Shown: positions 35,141-42,636 of the stretch, piece by piece | Layout of the letters: the number at the start of each line of letters is the position of its first letter | Position numbering within the stretch: the stretch's first letter is position 1 | NCBI GenBank assembly: GCA_903877645.1 | Contig: CAIRES010000011.1 | Coordinates: 39,641-103,640 of the forward strand | DNA: 64,000 nucleotides | Origin: an uncultured Bacteroidota bacterium | Lineage (GTDB): Bacteria > Bacteroidota > Bacteroidia > Chitinophagales > Chitinophagaceae | Direction: 5' to 3' | The notes under the pieces: model-generated | What the model was told of the DNA's origin: nothing | Seen by the model: the letters and a program-made list of their open reading frames with translations, nothing else | Database searches by the model: none | Made by a program: the position numbers and the translations under genes

Positions 35141-36154
35141 TTAATACCTTTTCAGGTCCTGTATATCCAGCATACCTGCGGGCTTACCGTTGTCGGTAAC
35201 CAGTATGGTATCGACATTCATTTTCTTAAAGATCGATTCAGCCTCATTGAGCAGCGCACCACCATCTATGCTGATAGGCGTTTTGTACTCCATATCGCCG
35301 ATCTTCTTATCCAGGATGCTGGTACCATCTTTCTGCAACAAGCGCCTCAGATCACCATCTGTGAACACGCCCTTCAAGCTACCATCTGAATTCACTACAG
35401 TGATACAACCAAAACCAAATTCGGTCATCTTCACAATAGCGTCCTTCATATTTGTATCAGCAGTAACCAGCGGATTATTACCGTTGATCGCTTCTTTCAC
35501 ACGCACCGTCATCAGGCGGGTATCAGAAAGGAACTGCTCAGTACCTACTGTAGTAAAGTTGTTGTCTGTCAGGCCTTTCAACACCTTCAACGGTACCGTG
35601 ATGGTATGCACACCTATGTTGATGGCATTACGAACGTGCTCGGCATGACGCACCGAGCTGAACATGATCTTGGTATCATAACCATAATGATGCACAGCCT
35701 CTACACATTGCTCAACAAGTGCAAGGGCATCATGCCCTTGGTCCTGCAGGCGGCCCACCAGCGGGCACACATAAGAAGCGCCTGCGTGCATAGCCATGTA
35801 AGCCTGCTGCAAAGTATATACGAGGTGCACATTCACCAGCAGGCCTTCGTTGCGCAGCAATTTGCATGCACGCACACCTTCCAGTGATACGGGTATCTTA
35901 AAGACAGTACGCTTCGGGTCCAGGCCCAGGTCCAGTTGGCGGCGGGCTTCCTTTACGACGTCTTCTGCGGTATTGCCCAGCGCTTCTATCTGTAGCACAG
36001 GCACCATTTTAGACAGCTTTACGATCATGCCGTCTATGTCTGCAATGCCTTCGCGCTGCATGAAAGTAGGCGTGGTGGTCAAGCCATCCAAAAAGCCCAA
36101 TTTAAAACCTTCTTCGATCTCCTTGAGGTTTGCCGAATCTAAGTATAACTCCAT
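35141..36154 (-). CDS. Transaldolase/fructose-6-phosphate-aldolase-like protein fused to two CBS domains
   Basis: 337 residues. Residues 1-210 are a small transaldolase (FSA-like): YLDSANLKEI at the N-terminus, LTTTPTFMQREG, QIEALGN, the Schiff-base lysine in TVFKIPVSLEG (Lys86; Lys85 in E. coli FSA), PLVGRLQDQGHDA, and TVPLKVLKGL. Residue Thr28 stands where FSA and transaldolase have the conserved Asn of GVTTNPS. Residues 215-337 form two CBS domains (TDGDLRRLL..., then TILVTDNGKPAGMLDIQDL). A transaldolase-CBS fusion in a Kdo cluster is not a standard architecture. KdsD, the normal arabinose-5-phosphate isomerase, is SIS plus the same CBS pair and is absent here. A replacement role is inference. 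Confidence 0.85.
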   Translation of the reverse strand: MELYLDSANLKEIEEGFKLGFLDGLTTTPTFMQREGIADIDGMIVKLSKMVPVLQIEALGNTAEDVVKEARRQLDLGLDPKRTVFKIPVSLEGVRACKLLRNEGLLVNVHLVYTLQQAYMAMHAGASYVCPLVGRLQDQGHDALALVEQCVEAVHHYGYDTKIMFSSVRHAEHVRNAINIGVHTITVPLKVLKGLTDNNFTTVGTEQFLSDTRLMTVRVKEAINGNNPLVTADTNMKDAIVKMTEFGFGCITVVNSDGSLKGVFTDGDLRRLLQKDGTSILDKKIGDMEYKTPISIDGGALLNEAESIFKKMNVDTILVTDNGKPAGMLDIQDLKRY

Positions 36155-36168
36155 TTTTCTTTATTGTT

Positions 36169-36585
36169 TTAATATACGTGTTTTCTAAAAAATTTCTCCG
36201 GACCTAAGACTTCTAAATCTGAAAAATAAAAATCATCGAGATCATTGGTCACAATACAATCACATTTGGAATGCAAGGCCGCATAATACTGCATACCATC
36301 CTCAAAGTCATGAACCTTTTTATTTTTCAAAGCAGATTCGGCCTCTGCTTTTCCGCAATCAGCTATTTCCATGTGCTGCACCAGGAGGCCTATCTTTCCT
36401 TTGGCCAAAACCTGGCCATGTTTTTTTTCTGCAAAATAATACGCAATTGCGAGACAAATGCCTGTAGTTACCAAAGTGGCCTTTTTATCTTCGGTCATGC
36501 TGAGTATCCTTGATGTAAATGTGTAATGCGGATATTCCTTATTTAATACCGAAACTAGAATATTTGCATCCAAAAATACCCTCAT
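36169..36585 (-). CDS. PIN-domain toxin (VapC-like)
   Basis: 138 residues. A PIN nuclease fold: MRVFLDANILVSVL (first catalytic Asp6), the glutamate-containing middle, KVHDFEDGMQYYAAL (conserved Asp/Glu), and CIVTNDLDDF with a late Asp. PIN toxins cut RNA, often tRNA or rRNA, when freed of their antitoxin. The stop-start overlap with the upstream small protein (36582-36585, ATGA) marks a two-gene toxin-antitoxin operon. The pair lies inside a Kdo-synthesis operon between kdsA and the transaldolase-CBS gene, whose ATG follows 14 bases after this stop. Confidence 0.83.
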   Translation of the reverse strand: MRVFLDANILVSVLNKEYPHYTFTSRILSMTEDKKATLVTTGICLAIAYYFAEKKHGQVLAKGKIGLLVQHMEIADCGKAEAESALKNKKVHDFEDGMQYYAALHSKCDCIVTNDLDDFYFSDLEVLGPEKFFRKHVY

Positions 36586-36839
36586 TTTTTACTATTATAG
36601 TATTCTTCTTTTATATTTTTACGTTTACGAGATGTGGTAATATATTCAGCTTCACCCTCCGAAAGCGTTTGCACCCAACTCGCTACTGGTATATCTTCTA
36701 TATTCTGATAGCCTACAAAGGTTGCCTTACGCAATAGTATCTCCGTAAGCCTACTGAGGCTTATTCCGTTAGCATCAGCATATGCCTTAGATTTTTCTAT
36801 AATATTTGCATCGAAGCTTAATGTGATCTTAGCGTCCAT
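36582..36839 (-). CDS. DUF6364-like antitoxin partner of the PIN toxin
   Basis: 85 residues from the ATG at 36839 (MDAKITLSFDANIIEKS); another in-frame ATG lies two codons upstream. The N-terminal strand-helix-helix pattern (ITLSFDANIIEKSKAYADAN, then ISLSRLTEILLRKA) resembles a ribbon-helix-helix DNA-binding antitoxin of the DUF6364 type; the C-terminal acidic/basic tail would bind toxin. It should neutralise the PIN protein and repress the pair. It overlaps the toxin start by 4 bases and has its own exact -7 box at 36857-36864, 17 bases before this ATG. Confidence 0.8.
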   Translation of the reverse strand: MDAKITLSFDANIIEKSKAYADANGISLSRLTEILLRKATFVGYQNIEDIPVASWVQTLSEGEAEYITTSRKRKNIKEEYYNSKK

Positions 36840-36856
36840 AACCACAGTTTATACGA

Positions 36857-36864
36857 CAAAATTA
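36857..36864 (-). promoter_or_regulatory. Bacteroidota -7 box (TAATTTTG) for the toxin-antitoxin pair
   Basis: Exact match on the minus strand, 17 bases before the antitoxin ATG. It indicates that the cassette carries its own promoter inside the Kdo run and also drives the transaldolase-CBS gene. Confidence 0.5.
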
Positions 36865-36902
36865 CAAAATCTATACGTACTGCCAAAAAATGCAAGAAAA
36901 TT

Positions 36903-37736
36903 TTACCCCCTATACTTCACTTCTATAGCATGTAATTCGATCAACGGCTTCAAAAACTCCTCAAGGTCATAAACGCTAAGCTGGCTGGCTGCATCGCAAA
37001 GTGCTTTTGCAGGCTCTGGGTGCGTCTCAATAAATATACCATCTACGCCTGCGGCCACCCCTGCCTTGCTCAGTACCGGCAAAAACTCCCGTGCCCCACC
37101 CTTCGCATCCGCACTTGGAATGCCGTATTTGCGTATAGAGTGAGTTATATCAAAAACCACCGGGTAGCCTATCTGGCCTAAATGATATAAGCTACGAGGA
37201 TCTACAACGAGGTCATTATAACCCATCGTGTAACCACGTTCTGTAAGAATGATATTGCTGTTACCGGCTTCTTCGCATTTAGCTACCGGGTGCTTCATAT
37301 TTTCAGGAGCAAGGAACTGGCCGTGTTTGATGTTGATGACCTTTCCTGTTTTAGCGGCAGCCACCATCAGGGTAGACTGCATACATAGGTAAGCGGGTAT
37401 CTGCAATATATCGCACACCTCGCCTGCCGCTGCGGCCTGGTCGGGGTAATGGATGTCTGTAAGCAGGCTAAAGCCGAATTGCTCTTTTACTTTAGCCAGT
37501 ATCTTCAGTCCCTTATCAAGTCCGGGGCCATCGTAGTATTTCAGGCTGCTGCGGTTATCCTTCTGAAAAGATGACTTGTAGATGATCGGGATATTGAGCT
37601 TTGCGCTCACTTCCTTCAGCTTCTCAGCCGTCTTCATCATTATTGACTCTTCCTCGATCACACAAGGACCCGAGATAAGGAACAGCTCGTCAGCTCCGCA
37701 AGTGATGTTGCCTACTTTTATTTTTTTTGCGCTCAT
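36903..37736 (-). CDS. kdsA: 3-deoxy-8-phosphooctulonate (Kdo-8-P) synthase
   Basis: 277 residues from the ATG at 37736 (MSAKKIKVGNITCGADEL); the frame starts 10 codons earlier. Typical KdsA landmarks: LISGPCVIEE, IIYKSSFQKDNRSS, ILTERGYTMGYNDLVVD, VFDITHSIRKYG, and IFIETHPEPAKALCDAA. It condenses phosphoenolpyruvate with arabinose-5-phosphate to Kdo-8-phosphate in the cytoplasm. Its substrate must come from an A5P source, which is missing in KdsD form here. Gap to kdnB is 34 bases, so kdnA-kdnB-kdsA are probably one transcript. Confidence 0.94.
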   Translation of the reverse strand: MSAKKIKVGNITCGADELFLISGPCVIEEESIMMKTAEKLKEVSAKLNIPIIYKSSFQKDNRSSLKYYDGPGLDKGLKILAKVKEQFGFSLLTDIHYPDQAAAAGEVCDILQIPAYLCMQSTLMVAAAKTGKVINIKHGQFLAPENMKHPVAKCEEAGNSNIILTERGYTMGYNDLVVDPRSLYHLGQIGYPVVFDITHSIRKYGIPSADAKGGAREFLPVLSKAGVAAGVDGIFIETHPEPAKALCDAASQLSVYDLEEFLKPLIELHAIEVKYRG

Positions 37737-37770
37737 AATTCTATTTTGTTTCCTTGCGGAATGCAATTAT

Positions 37771-38850
37771 TTATAATCTCCTATACAGATCCTTTATGGT
37801 ATCTATTGTTACTTTTTCCTTCCAGTCGGTGCCAATAGCGTGATTCCACATGTGCGGCAGGTTATACGCCACATGCGCCATAGCGGTGATCGTTTCATCA
37901 CTCCATGTTTTACTAAGGCCTTGTGGTAGCGTCACATTATGCTGCACCAGCATTTGCTTCAGTTCTCTCACACCCTCTCCATAATAGTCTTCGAGGTGTT
38001 GAAAAGCCAGGCAATTGGCATAGCAATGCTTCTCACCAAGTATCTTCGACAGGCCATAAGACAGCGCATGACACACACCTACTTCAGAATAAGTAAGGCT
38101 AAGCCCACCCATCATAGATGCTACCATCAGTTTATCATCATTCTCCGGAGTTTGCCCGGCATTACCCCCTAGATATATCTCCCGGCACAACTTCAACGAC
38201 TGATCTGCAAACGCATGGCTATATGCATTGTTCAGTATGCCATTCTCTGATTCTATACAATGGATATAAGTGTCCATCCCCGTGTACAACCATTTATCCA
38301 CAGGCACCGAAGCGATCAACTCAGGGTCAAGTATCACCTGGTTGAATACAGTCCAGTCGCACTTAAGGCCGAGTTTCTTCACAGGTCCGGTAAGCACTGC
38401 TGTCATAGACACCTCAGCTCCTGTGCCCGAAATAGTAGGCACACCTAAGTGATAGATACCTGGTTTCTTGATCAGGTTTAGCCCCTGGTAGAGTTCAGAC
38501 GAACCCTCGTTTGTAAACATCAGTGATATCGCCTTAGCAATATCCATGATGCTGCCGCCACCGATACCCACTACTCCTGCGGGAATACCTTTCGTGACCA
38601 TCACCTCATCGCGCAGTGCATCTATCTGCTCAGTAGTAGGCTCGTGCGGGTCCACATCTATGAACCGTACAATATCTTCAGGCTTTGCAGGCAAGCGCTT
38701 TTCGAGATCTTTGCCCTTAAAGTAGTTATCCACCACGTACAAAAAGAAACGTGCGTTCTCATTGCGTTTTTGTTCCAGTATGCCTTCCATCTCCGAAAAG
38801 CTACCGCGGCCAAAAACCACCTTATCTATGTTCTTAAAATTTTTATGCAT
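37771..38850 (-). CDS. kdnB: Kdo 8-oxidase (iron-containing alcohol dehydrogenase family)
   Basis: 359 residues. Family III metal-dependent alcohol dehydrogenase fold: GIGGGSIMDIAKAIS for nucleotide binding, TISGTGAEVSMTAVL, and metal ligands MDTYIH (Asp, His) with the two histidines of VCHALSYGLS and GEKHCYAN, spaced 14 apart. In Shewanella oneidensis KdnB is the Kdo 8-oxidase that makes the 8-aldehyde for amination. The adjacent KdnA-like aminotransferase and kdsA fit that pathway exactly. Gap to kdnA is 27 bases, to kdsA 34. Confidence 0.87.
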   Translation of the reverse strand: MHKNFKNIDKVVFGRGSFSEMEGILEQKRNENARFFLYVVDNYFKGKDLEKRLPAKPEDIVRFIDVDPHEPTTEQIDALRDEVMVTKGIPAGVVGIGGGSIMDIAKAISLMFTNEGSSELYQGLNLIKKPGIYHLGVPTISGTGAEVSMTAVLTGPVKKLGLKCDWTVFNQVILDPELIASVPVDKWLYTGMDTYIHCIESENGILNNAYSHAFADQSLKLCREIYLGGNAGQTPENDDKLMVASMMGGLSLTYSEVGVCHALSYGLSKILGEKHCYANCLAFQHLEDYYGEGVRELKQMLVQHNVTLPQGLSKTWSDETITAMAHVAYNLPHMWNHAIGTDWKEKVTIDTIKDLYRRL

Positions 38851-38877
38851 TCTGTATGTGTGCGTTTTAAATACTTA

Positions 38878-40083
38878 CTAGGCCATTACCGGCATTGCTT
38901 TCTTTGCGCAGGAAGCGATATTATTTGCCAGTGCTTTATATTCCTCGTCAGTCCAGGTGCAGCGGATACCAAAAGAGATCAACCTGCCCACTACTTCCTG
39001 CGATTTAGGCAAATGCAGGTTGTTGTAATCCTGCGAAGAGCCAACGAGCTCAACAGGCAGTTTAGCAACAGTACTCATGTTCTTCAGGTGGTCCCACTGG
39101 TTGATGAAGTGATACATATTGGTATACCAGTAGTTAAACCCGCCAATACCTGCTTTATTCAGCTCATCAACAGTGCGCTTTGCTGTATCTGTATCAGGCA
39201 TTAGTAAGTTAAGGAAGGTTGCAGAATCACCTGATGGATCAGGGAGAGTGACAAAAGAAATACCCTCTGTCTGAGACAGTATATCCATCATTGCGTACTT
39301 GATCCTCCTGTTGGCTTTTAGTATCTGCGGCACCTTGCGGGTTTGCGCCACGGCTACTGCTGCATGCAGTTCACTGATGCGGTAGTTGAAACCCAGCACA
39401 TGATGCGGCTCCATACCCCTGTTGTTACCAACGTGGCTATGGCCGTGATCTGAATACGCATCAGCCAGTTTGTAGGTTGCTTCGTCATTCGTTACGAATA
39501 TCCCGCCCTCACCCGCTGTGGCGATCTTAAAGAAGTCGAAAGAATAGCTACCCGCCTTGCCAAACAATCCTACACAAGTACCCTTGTAAGATGCAGCAAA
39601 TGCCTGGCCTGCATCTTCTACCAGTATCAGGTTATGATCTTTCACCACTTTCATGATGCCGTCCATATCGGCCATCCCGCCGCACATATGCACGAGGCAG
39701 ATGCCCCTGGTCTTTGGAGTAATTGCTTTCTTTATACCTTCTGCACTCAGGCACAGTGTTTCATCTATCTCTGCAAATACAGGCACCGCCCCTATAAACA
39801 ACACAGCCTCTACACTCGCTATAAAAGTAAATGGCGGCACGATCACCTCATCGCCTGCACCTATGCCTGATGAAGCCAGCGCGATGGCAATAGCAGCAGA
39901 ACCGTTAGATACAGCATGCGCATACTTAGCGCCGGTTATCTTCATGGCTTCAGCCTCAAATTCGCGGGCCTTCCACATACCGTTTCTTTGCTGGTCATGA
40001 TTATAACGAAACAGCATGCCTGTTTCCATCACATCATTTACTTCTTTGCGTTCTTCTTGTCCGAATAGTTCTGTGCCTGGCAT
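38878..40083 (-). CDS. kdnA: Kdo8N transaminase (DegT/DnrJ/EryC1/StrS family)
   Basis: 401 residues, PLP-dependent sugar aminotransferase. Landmarks: NGSAAIAIAL, the pyridine-nitrogen aspartate of LVEDAGQAFA (Asp157), and the Schiff-base lysine of SFDFFKIATAGEGG (Lys186), then FNYRISELHAAVA. In Shewanella KdnA aminates the C8 aldehyde of oxidised Kdo to give 8-amino-3,8-dideoxy-manno-octulosonate. It is first of the probable kdnA-kdnB-kdsA transcript with an exact -7 box at 40106-40113. Confidence 0.87.
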   Translation of the reverse strand: MPGTELFGQEERKEVNDVMETGMLFRYNHDQQRNGMWKAREFEAEAMKITGAKYAHAVSNGSAAIAIALASSGIGAGDEVIVPPFTFIASVEAVLFIGAVPVFAEIDETLCLSAEGIKKAITPKTRGICLVHMCGGMADMDGIMKVVKDHNLILVEDAGQAFAASYKGTCVGLFGKAGSYSFDFFKIATAGEGGIFVTNDEATYKLADAYSDHGHSHVGNNRGMEPHHVLGFNYRISELHAAVAVAQTRKVPQILKANRRIKYAMMDILSQTEGISFVTLPDPSGDSATFLNLLMPDTDTAKRTVDELNKAGIGGFNYWYTNMYHFINQWDHLKNMSTVAKLPVELVGSSQDYNNLHLPKSQEVVGRLISFGIRCTWTDEEYKALANNIASCAKKAMPVMA

Positions 40084-40105
40084 AATTTAAAGATTTTAAG
40101 CGTTG

Positions 40106-40113
40106 CAAAATTA
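40106..40113 (-). promoter_or_regulatory. Bacteroidota -7 box (TAATTTTG) for kdnA-kdnB-kdsA
   Basis: Exact match on the minus strand, 22 bases before the kdnA ATG. Confidence 0.5.
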
Positions 40114-40175
40114 CTGTTTATAGATGGAATGAAGTTATAATGGAATACTAAAATACTGCGACTTATGCAGATATT

Positions 40176-40340
40176 CTATATTTCATGATCTAACTCATCC
40201 AATAGCGATTCTATTGAATGTAACCGTAGTGGATTGTCTGCAATAGCCTGGAGGTTTCTATCAATAATATCCTTTTGCCATTGCGGTAAATCATTTGACA
40301 TGCTATCGTTCTGTATATTGGATGTAAGTTCTATCGGCAT
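40176..40340 (-). CDS. Small addiction-module-component-like protein (orphan)
   Basis: 54 residues from ATG at 40340 to TAG at 40176-40178, too short for the usual gene cutoff. The end, LPQWQKDIIDRNLQAIADNP then a short helix ending LLDELDHEI, fits the pattern W.K.I...RL....NP....W.EV of putative addiction module components (the antitoxin of RelE-like pairs). No toxin frame is visible: only 92 bases follow to kdnA and 52 precede to waaA. It may be an orphan antitoxin or a remnant. Coding status is supported by composition and motif only. Confidence 0.55.
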   Translation of the reverse strand: MPIELTSNIQNDSMSNDLPQWQKDIIDRNLQAIADNPLRLHSIESLLDELDHEI

Positions 40341-40392
40341 AACTCAAAGATAAATAATTTAAGAAGGTGATTGTTTTTATAATTCAGGTGTA

Positions 40393-41646
40393 TTATTTCA
40401 ACCACCCCTCATTCTCCACCTCGCTCATAATAACTCCCGTCGCCCCTACATGCGCCTGCATAAAACCCTGCAACGATTCACTTATGCCCTTTCTGTAGTC
40501 CTCTTGAGTAATCAGTTTTTTCAATACCGCCTTGCATTCCATTGCATCGTCTACCGGGAACATATATTTCAGTGACACCAGTTCCTTAGCCTCCACAAAT
40601 TTCGTATACACTGGCCCGAATATCACCGGCAACCCAAAAACCGCCGGCTCCAGCACATTATGAATACCCCCCTTCTGAAAACCACCACCTATAAAAGCCA
40701 AATTGCCATAAGCAAATAGCCGCGAAAGCATACCAATGTTATTGATGATCAGGATTCTTTTATCGGTGCCGGTAGCTTCCGCATCCAAGGTAGAGAACAG
40801 TATCGCTTCATCTCCAAATAGTAGCTGTACCTTTTTAATATGCGGCTCATCTACTTCGTGCGGCGCTATGATCAGTTTCCAATTGGCGGGCAACACATCC
40901 ATGCATTCCTTCAGCACATCCACGTCACCTGGCCAGGTGCTGCCAGCTATAAGTATGTGGTTATCGCCTTTGAATTGATCTACCAATGGAATAGCTGCGA
41001 TGTTCGCTGCTATAGCAGCTACCCGGTCGTACCGCGTATCTCCCGAAACCACCACATTACTACTGATACCAATGGTCTGTAGCATTTTCACAGACACCTC
41101 GTCCTGCAGAAAGAAAAAGGTAAAGCTGTCCAGCATCTTCCTGAATATACCGCCATACCACCTGAAGAAAACCTGCCCCTCCCTGAACGCGCCGGAAACA
41201 AGCAGTGTAGGTATACTCTGCTGCTTTAGCTGAATGAGGTAATGATACCAGAACTCATATTTCACAAAGGCTGCCATTATAGGGTTCACAATGCTGATGA
41301 ACTTTTCAGCATTGCATTTGCTATCATGTGGCAAGTAAAAAACATAGTCGGGCAAGCCGTTCTTCTTGCAAGCCTCATAGCCCGATGGAGAGAAAAATGT
41401 TACCACTATCTTATAAACGGGATACTGTTGTTTCAGTGCCTCTATCAGTGGTTTGGCTTGTTCAAATTCCCCCACCGATGAGCAATGGATCCATATCCTC
41501 TTTTCGCCGGGCCTGAGCGCTTCCTTTATTTTCTGCTCCCAGTCTGCCCTGCCGGTCACCCATTTTTCAGCCTTTGGGTTGAATAGGGCTGACACCCGCA
41601 CCGCAAAAGCATATAACGACAAAAAGAGATCGTATAGAAATAACAA
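40393..41646 (-). CDS. waaA: Kdo transferase (3-deoxy-D-manno-octulosonic acid transferase)
   Basis: 417 residues. N-terminal membrane anchor (MLFLYDLFLSLYAFAVRVSA), then the GT30 landmarks: IWIHCSSVGEFEQAKPLIE, VVTFFSPSGYE, YVFYLPHDSK, GSTWPGDVDVL, IIAPHEVDEPHI, FIGGGFQKGGIHNVLEPA. It transfers Kdo from CMP-Kdo to lipid A precursor at the inner membrane. The start is TTG at 41646 with an in-frame stop shortly upstream; no ATG is nearby and the N-terminus is conserved from here. It follows darA by 32 bases in the same direction, so probably belongs to the darB-darA-waaA transcript. Confidence 0.92.
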   Translation of the reverse strand: MLFLYDLFLSLYAFAVRVSALFNPKAEKWVTGRADWEQKIKEALRPGEKRIWIHCSSVGEFEQAKPLIEALKQQYPVYKIVVTFFSPSGYEACKKNGLPDYVFYLPHDSKCNAEKFISIVNPIMAAFVKYEFWYHYLIQLKQQSIPTLLVSGAFREGQVFFRWYGGIFRKMLDSFTFFFLQDEVSVKMLQTIGISSNVVVSGDTRYDRVAAIAANIAAIPLVDQFKGDNHILIAGSTWPGDVDVLKECMDVLPANWKLIIAPHEVDEPHIKKVQLLFGDEAILFSTLDAEATGTDKRILIINNIGMLSRLFAYGNLAFIGGGFQKGGIHNVLEPAVFGLPVIFGPVYTKFVEAKELVSLKYMFPVDDAMECKAVLKKLITQEDYRKGISESLQGFMQAHVGATGVIMSEVENEGWLK

Positions 41647-41678
41647 GATAAATGATCATTAAGTGAACAATGCTAACG

Positions 41679-42605
41679 CTATAGCCTTCCCTTTTCGTAC
41701 TGCACTTCTTTAAAATAGGCCACATCTTTCAGCAACGCGCTACGCTTTACGAGGCGCGTTATGGCAGCTTTCAATGACGATATGGGCGATAGTATAAAGA
41801 TAGCTACCAACAGCAGATTCTTAAACAACAACACCCTGCCTGCCCTGTTAGGGTCGCCGGGGCCGCCTTTTTCCCGTATGAATTTTGCCCACTTCCTGAA
41901 ATTCCTAATACCTGTCTGCTCCAGCACCACAAGGCCTGTATTCAATTGCACAGCCCCTACCGATAGCAGGTCGCGGTGCAGGTCTATAAGGTTATCCTGT
42001 TGCAGATGCTTGTAAATAACCGGGGCAAAACGATTGGCCTGCTGTATATCCACATCCTGCACACCTGCCGCGGGCAGCATACCTGATGCCGCCTTCTGGC
42101 CTTTGAAGGACCAGCGGATCACAGTGAGTAATGATATAAGATTCGTATTGGTATCTGTAAGCACTATGTTGCCTACCAGGCGCGCTCCTGCGTCTTGCAG
42201 GTAGCCCTTTACTTTCTCCTGTGCGTGCAGCCACATATTGCGGCAGCCCACTACTGTGATGACCGGGGTATCCTTAAATACTTTGGTGTCCGCACTTTGC
42301 AGGAAAGCCGTCGTAGGCTGAGATGGGTTGAGAAACCAGGGCTGGTAACCAAAAATAATGAGATCGTATTTTGTATTGACAATATTTTCAGGAATGTGCT
42401 TCACCGGCACCGGCAGGTGTTCCACCGTTTCAGGCATCGCATCAAAGAACTGTAAAGCTGTCCATGGAAAAGGGAAAGGTGTTACGGGCTGTATTGGCGC
42501 ATAATCTATGTCCACCTGATCCGTTATCCCGGAAACCACACTATCCAGTATCTGGCGTAGCTGTCCCGTCTGCGTATAGTAAAGTACCAGTATGCGTGGT
42601 TTCAT
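41679..42605 (-). CDS. darA: DarA-like dialkylresorcinol-forming protein (flavodoxin-like)
   Basis: 308 residues. Flavodoxin-like start: ILVLYYTQTGQLRQILDSV, with the phosphate-binding TQTGQ loop, then IIFGYQPWFLNPSQP and VVGCRNMWLHAQEK. Near the C-terminus are one or two hydrophobic stretches (NLLLVAIFILSPISSLKAA). This fits DarA, the enzyme that aromatises the cyclohexanedione made by DarB to a 2,5-dialkylresorcinol. The pair darB-darA is adjacent and co-directional (gap 31 bases). It is one of the less familiar assignments; the neighbour is the main support. Confidence 0.75.
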   Translation of the reverse strand: MKPRILVLYYTQTGQLRQILDSVVSGITDQVDIDYAPIQPVTPFPFPWTALQFFDAMPETVEHLPVPVKHIPENIVNTKYDLIIFGYQPWFLNPSQPTTAFLQSADTKVFKDTPVITVVGCRNMWLHAQEKVKGYLQDAGARLVGNIVLTDTNTNLISLLTVIRWSFKGQKAASGMLPAAGVQDVDIQQANRFAPVIYKHLQQDNLIDLHRDLLSVGAVQLNTGLVVLEQTGIRNFRKWAKFIREKGGPGDPNRAGRVLLFKNLLLVAIFILSPISSLKAAITRLVKRSALLKDVAYFKEVQYEKGRL

Positions 42606-42636
42606 AGTTCAAAGTTAAACTACTATGGTGAAGAAG

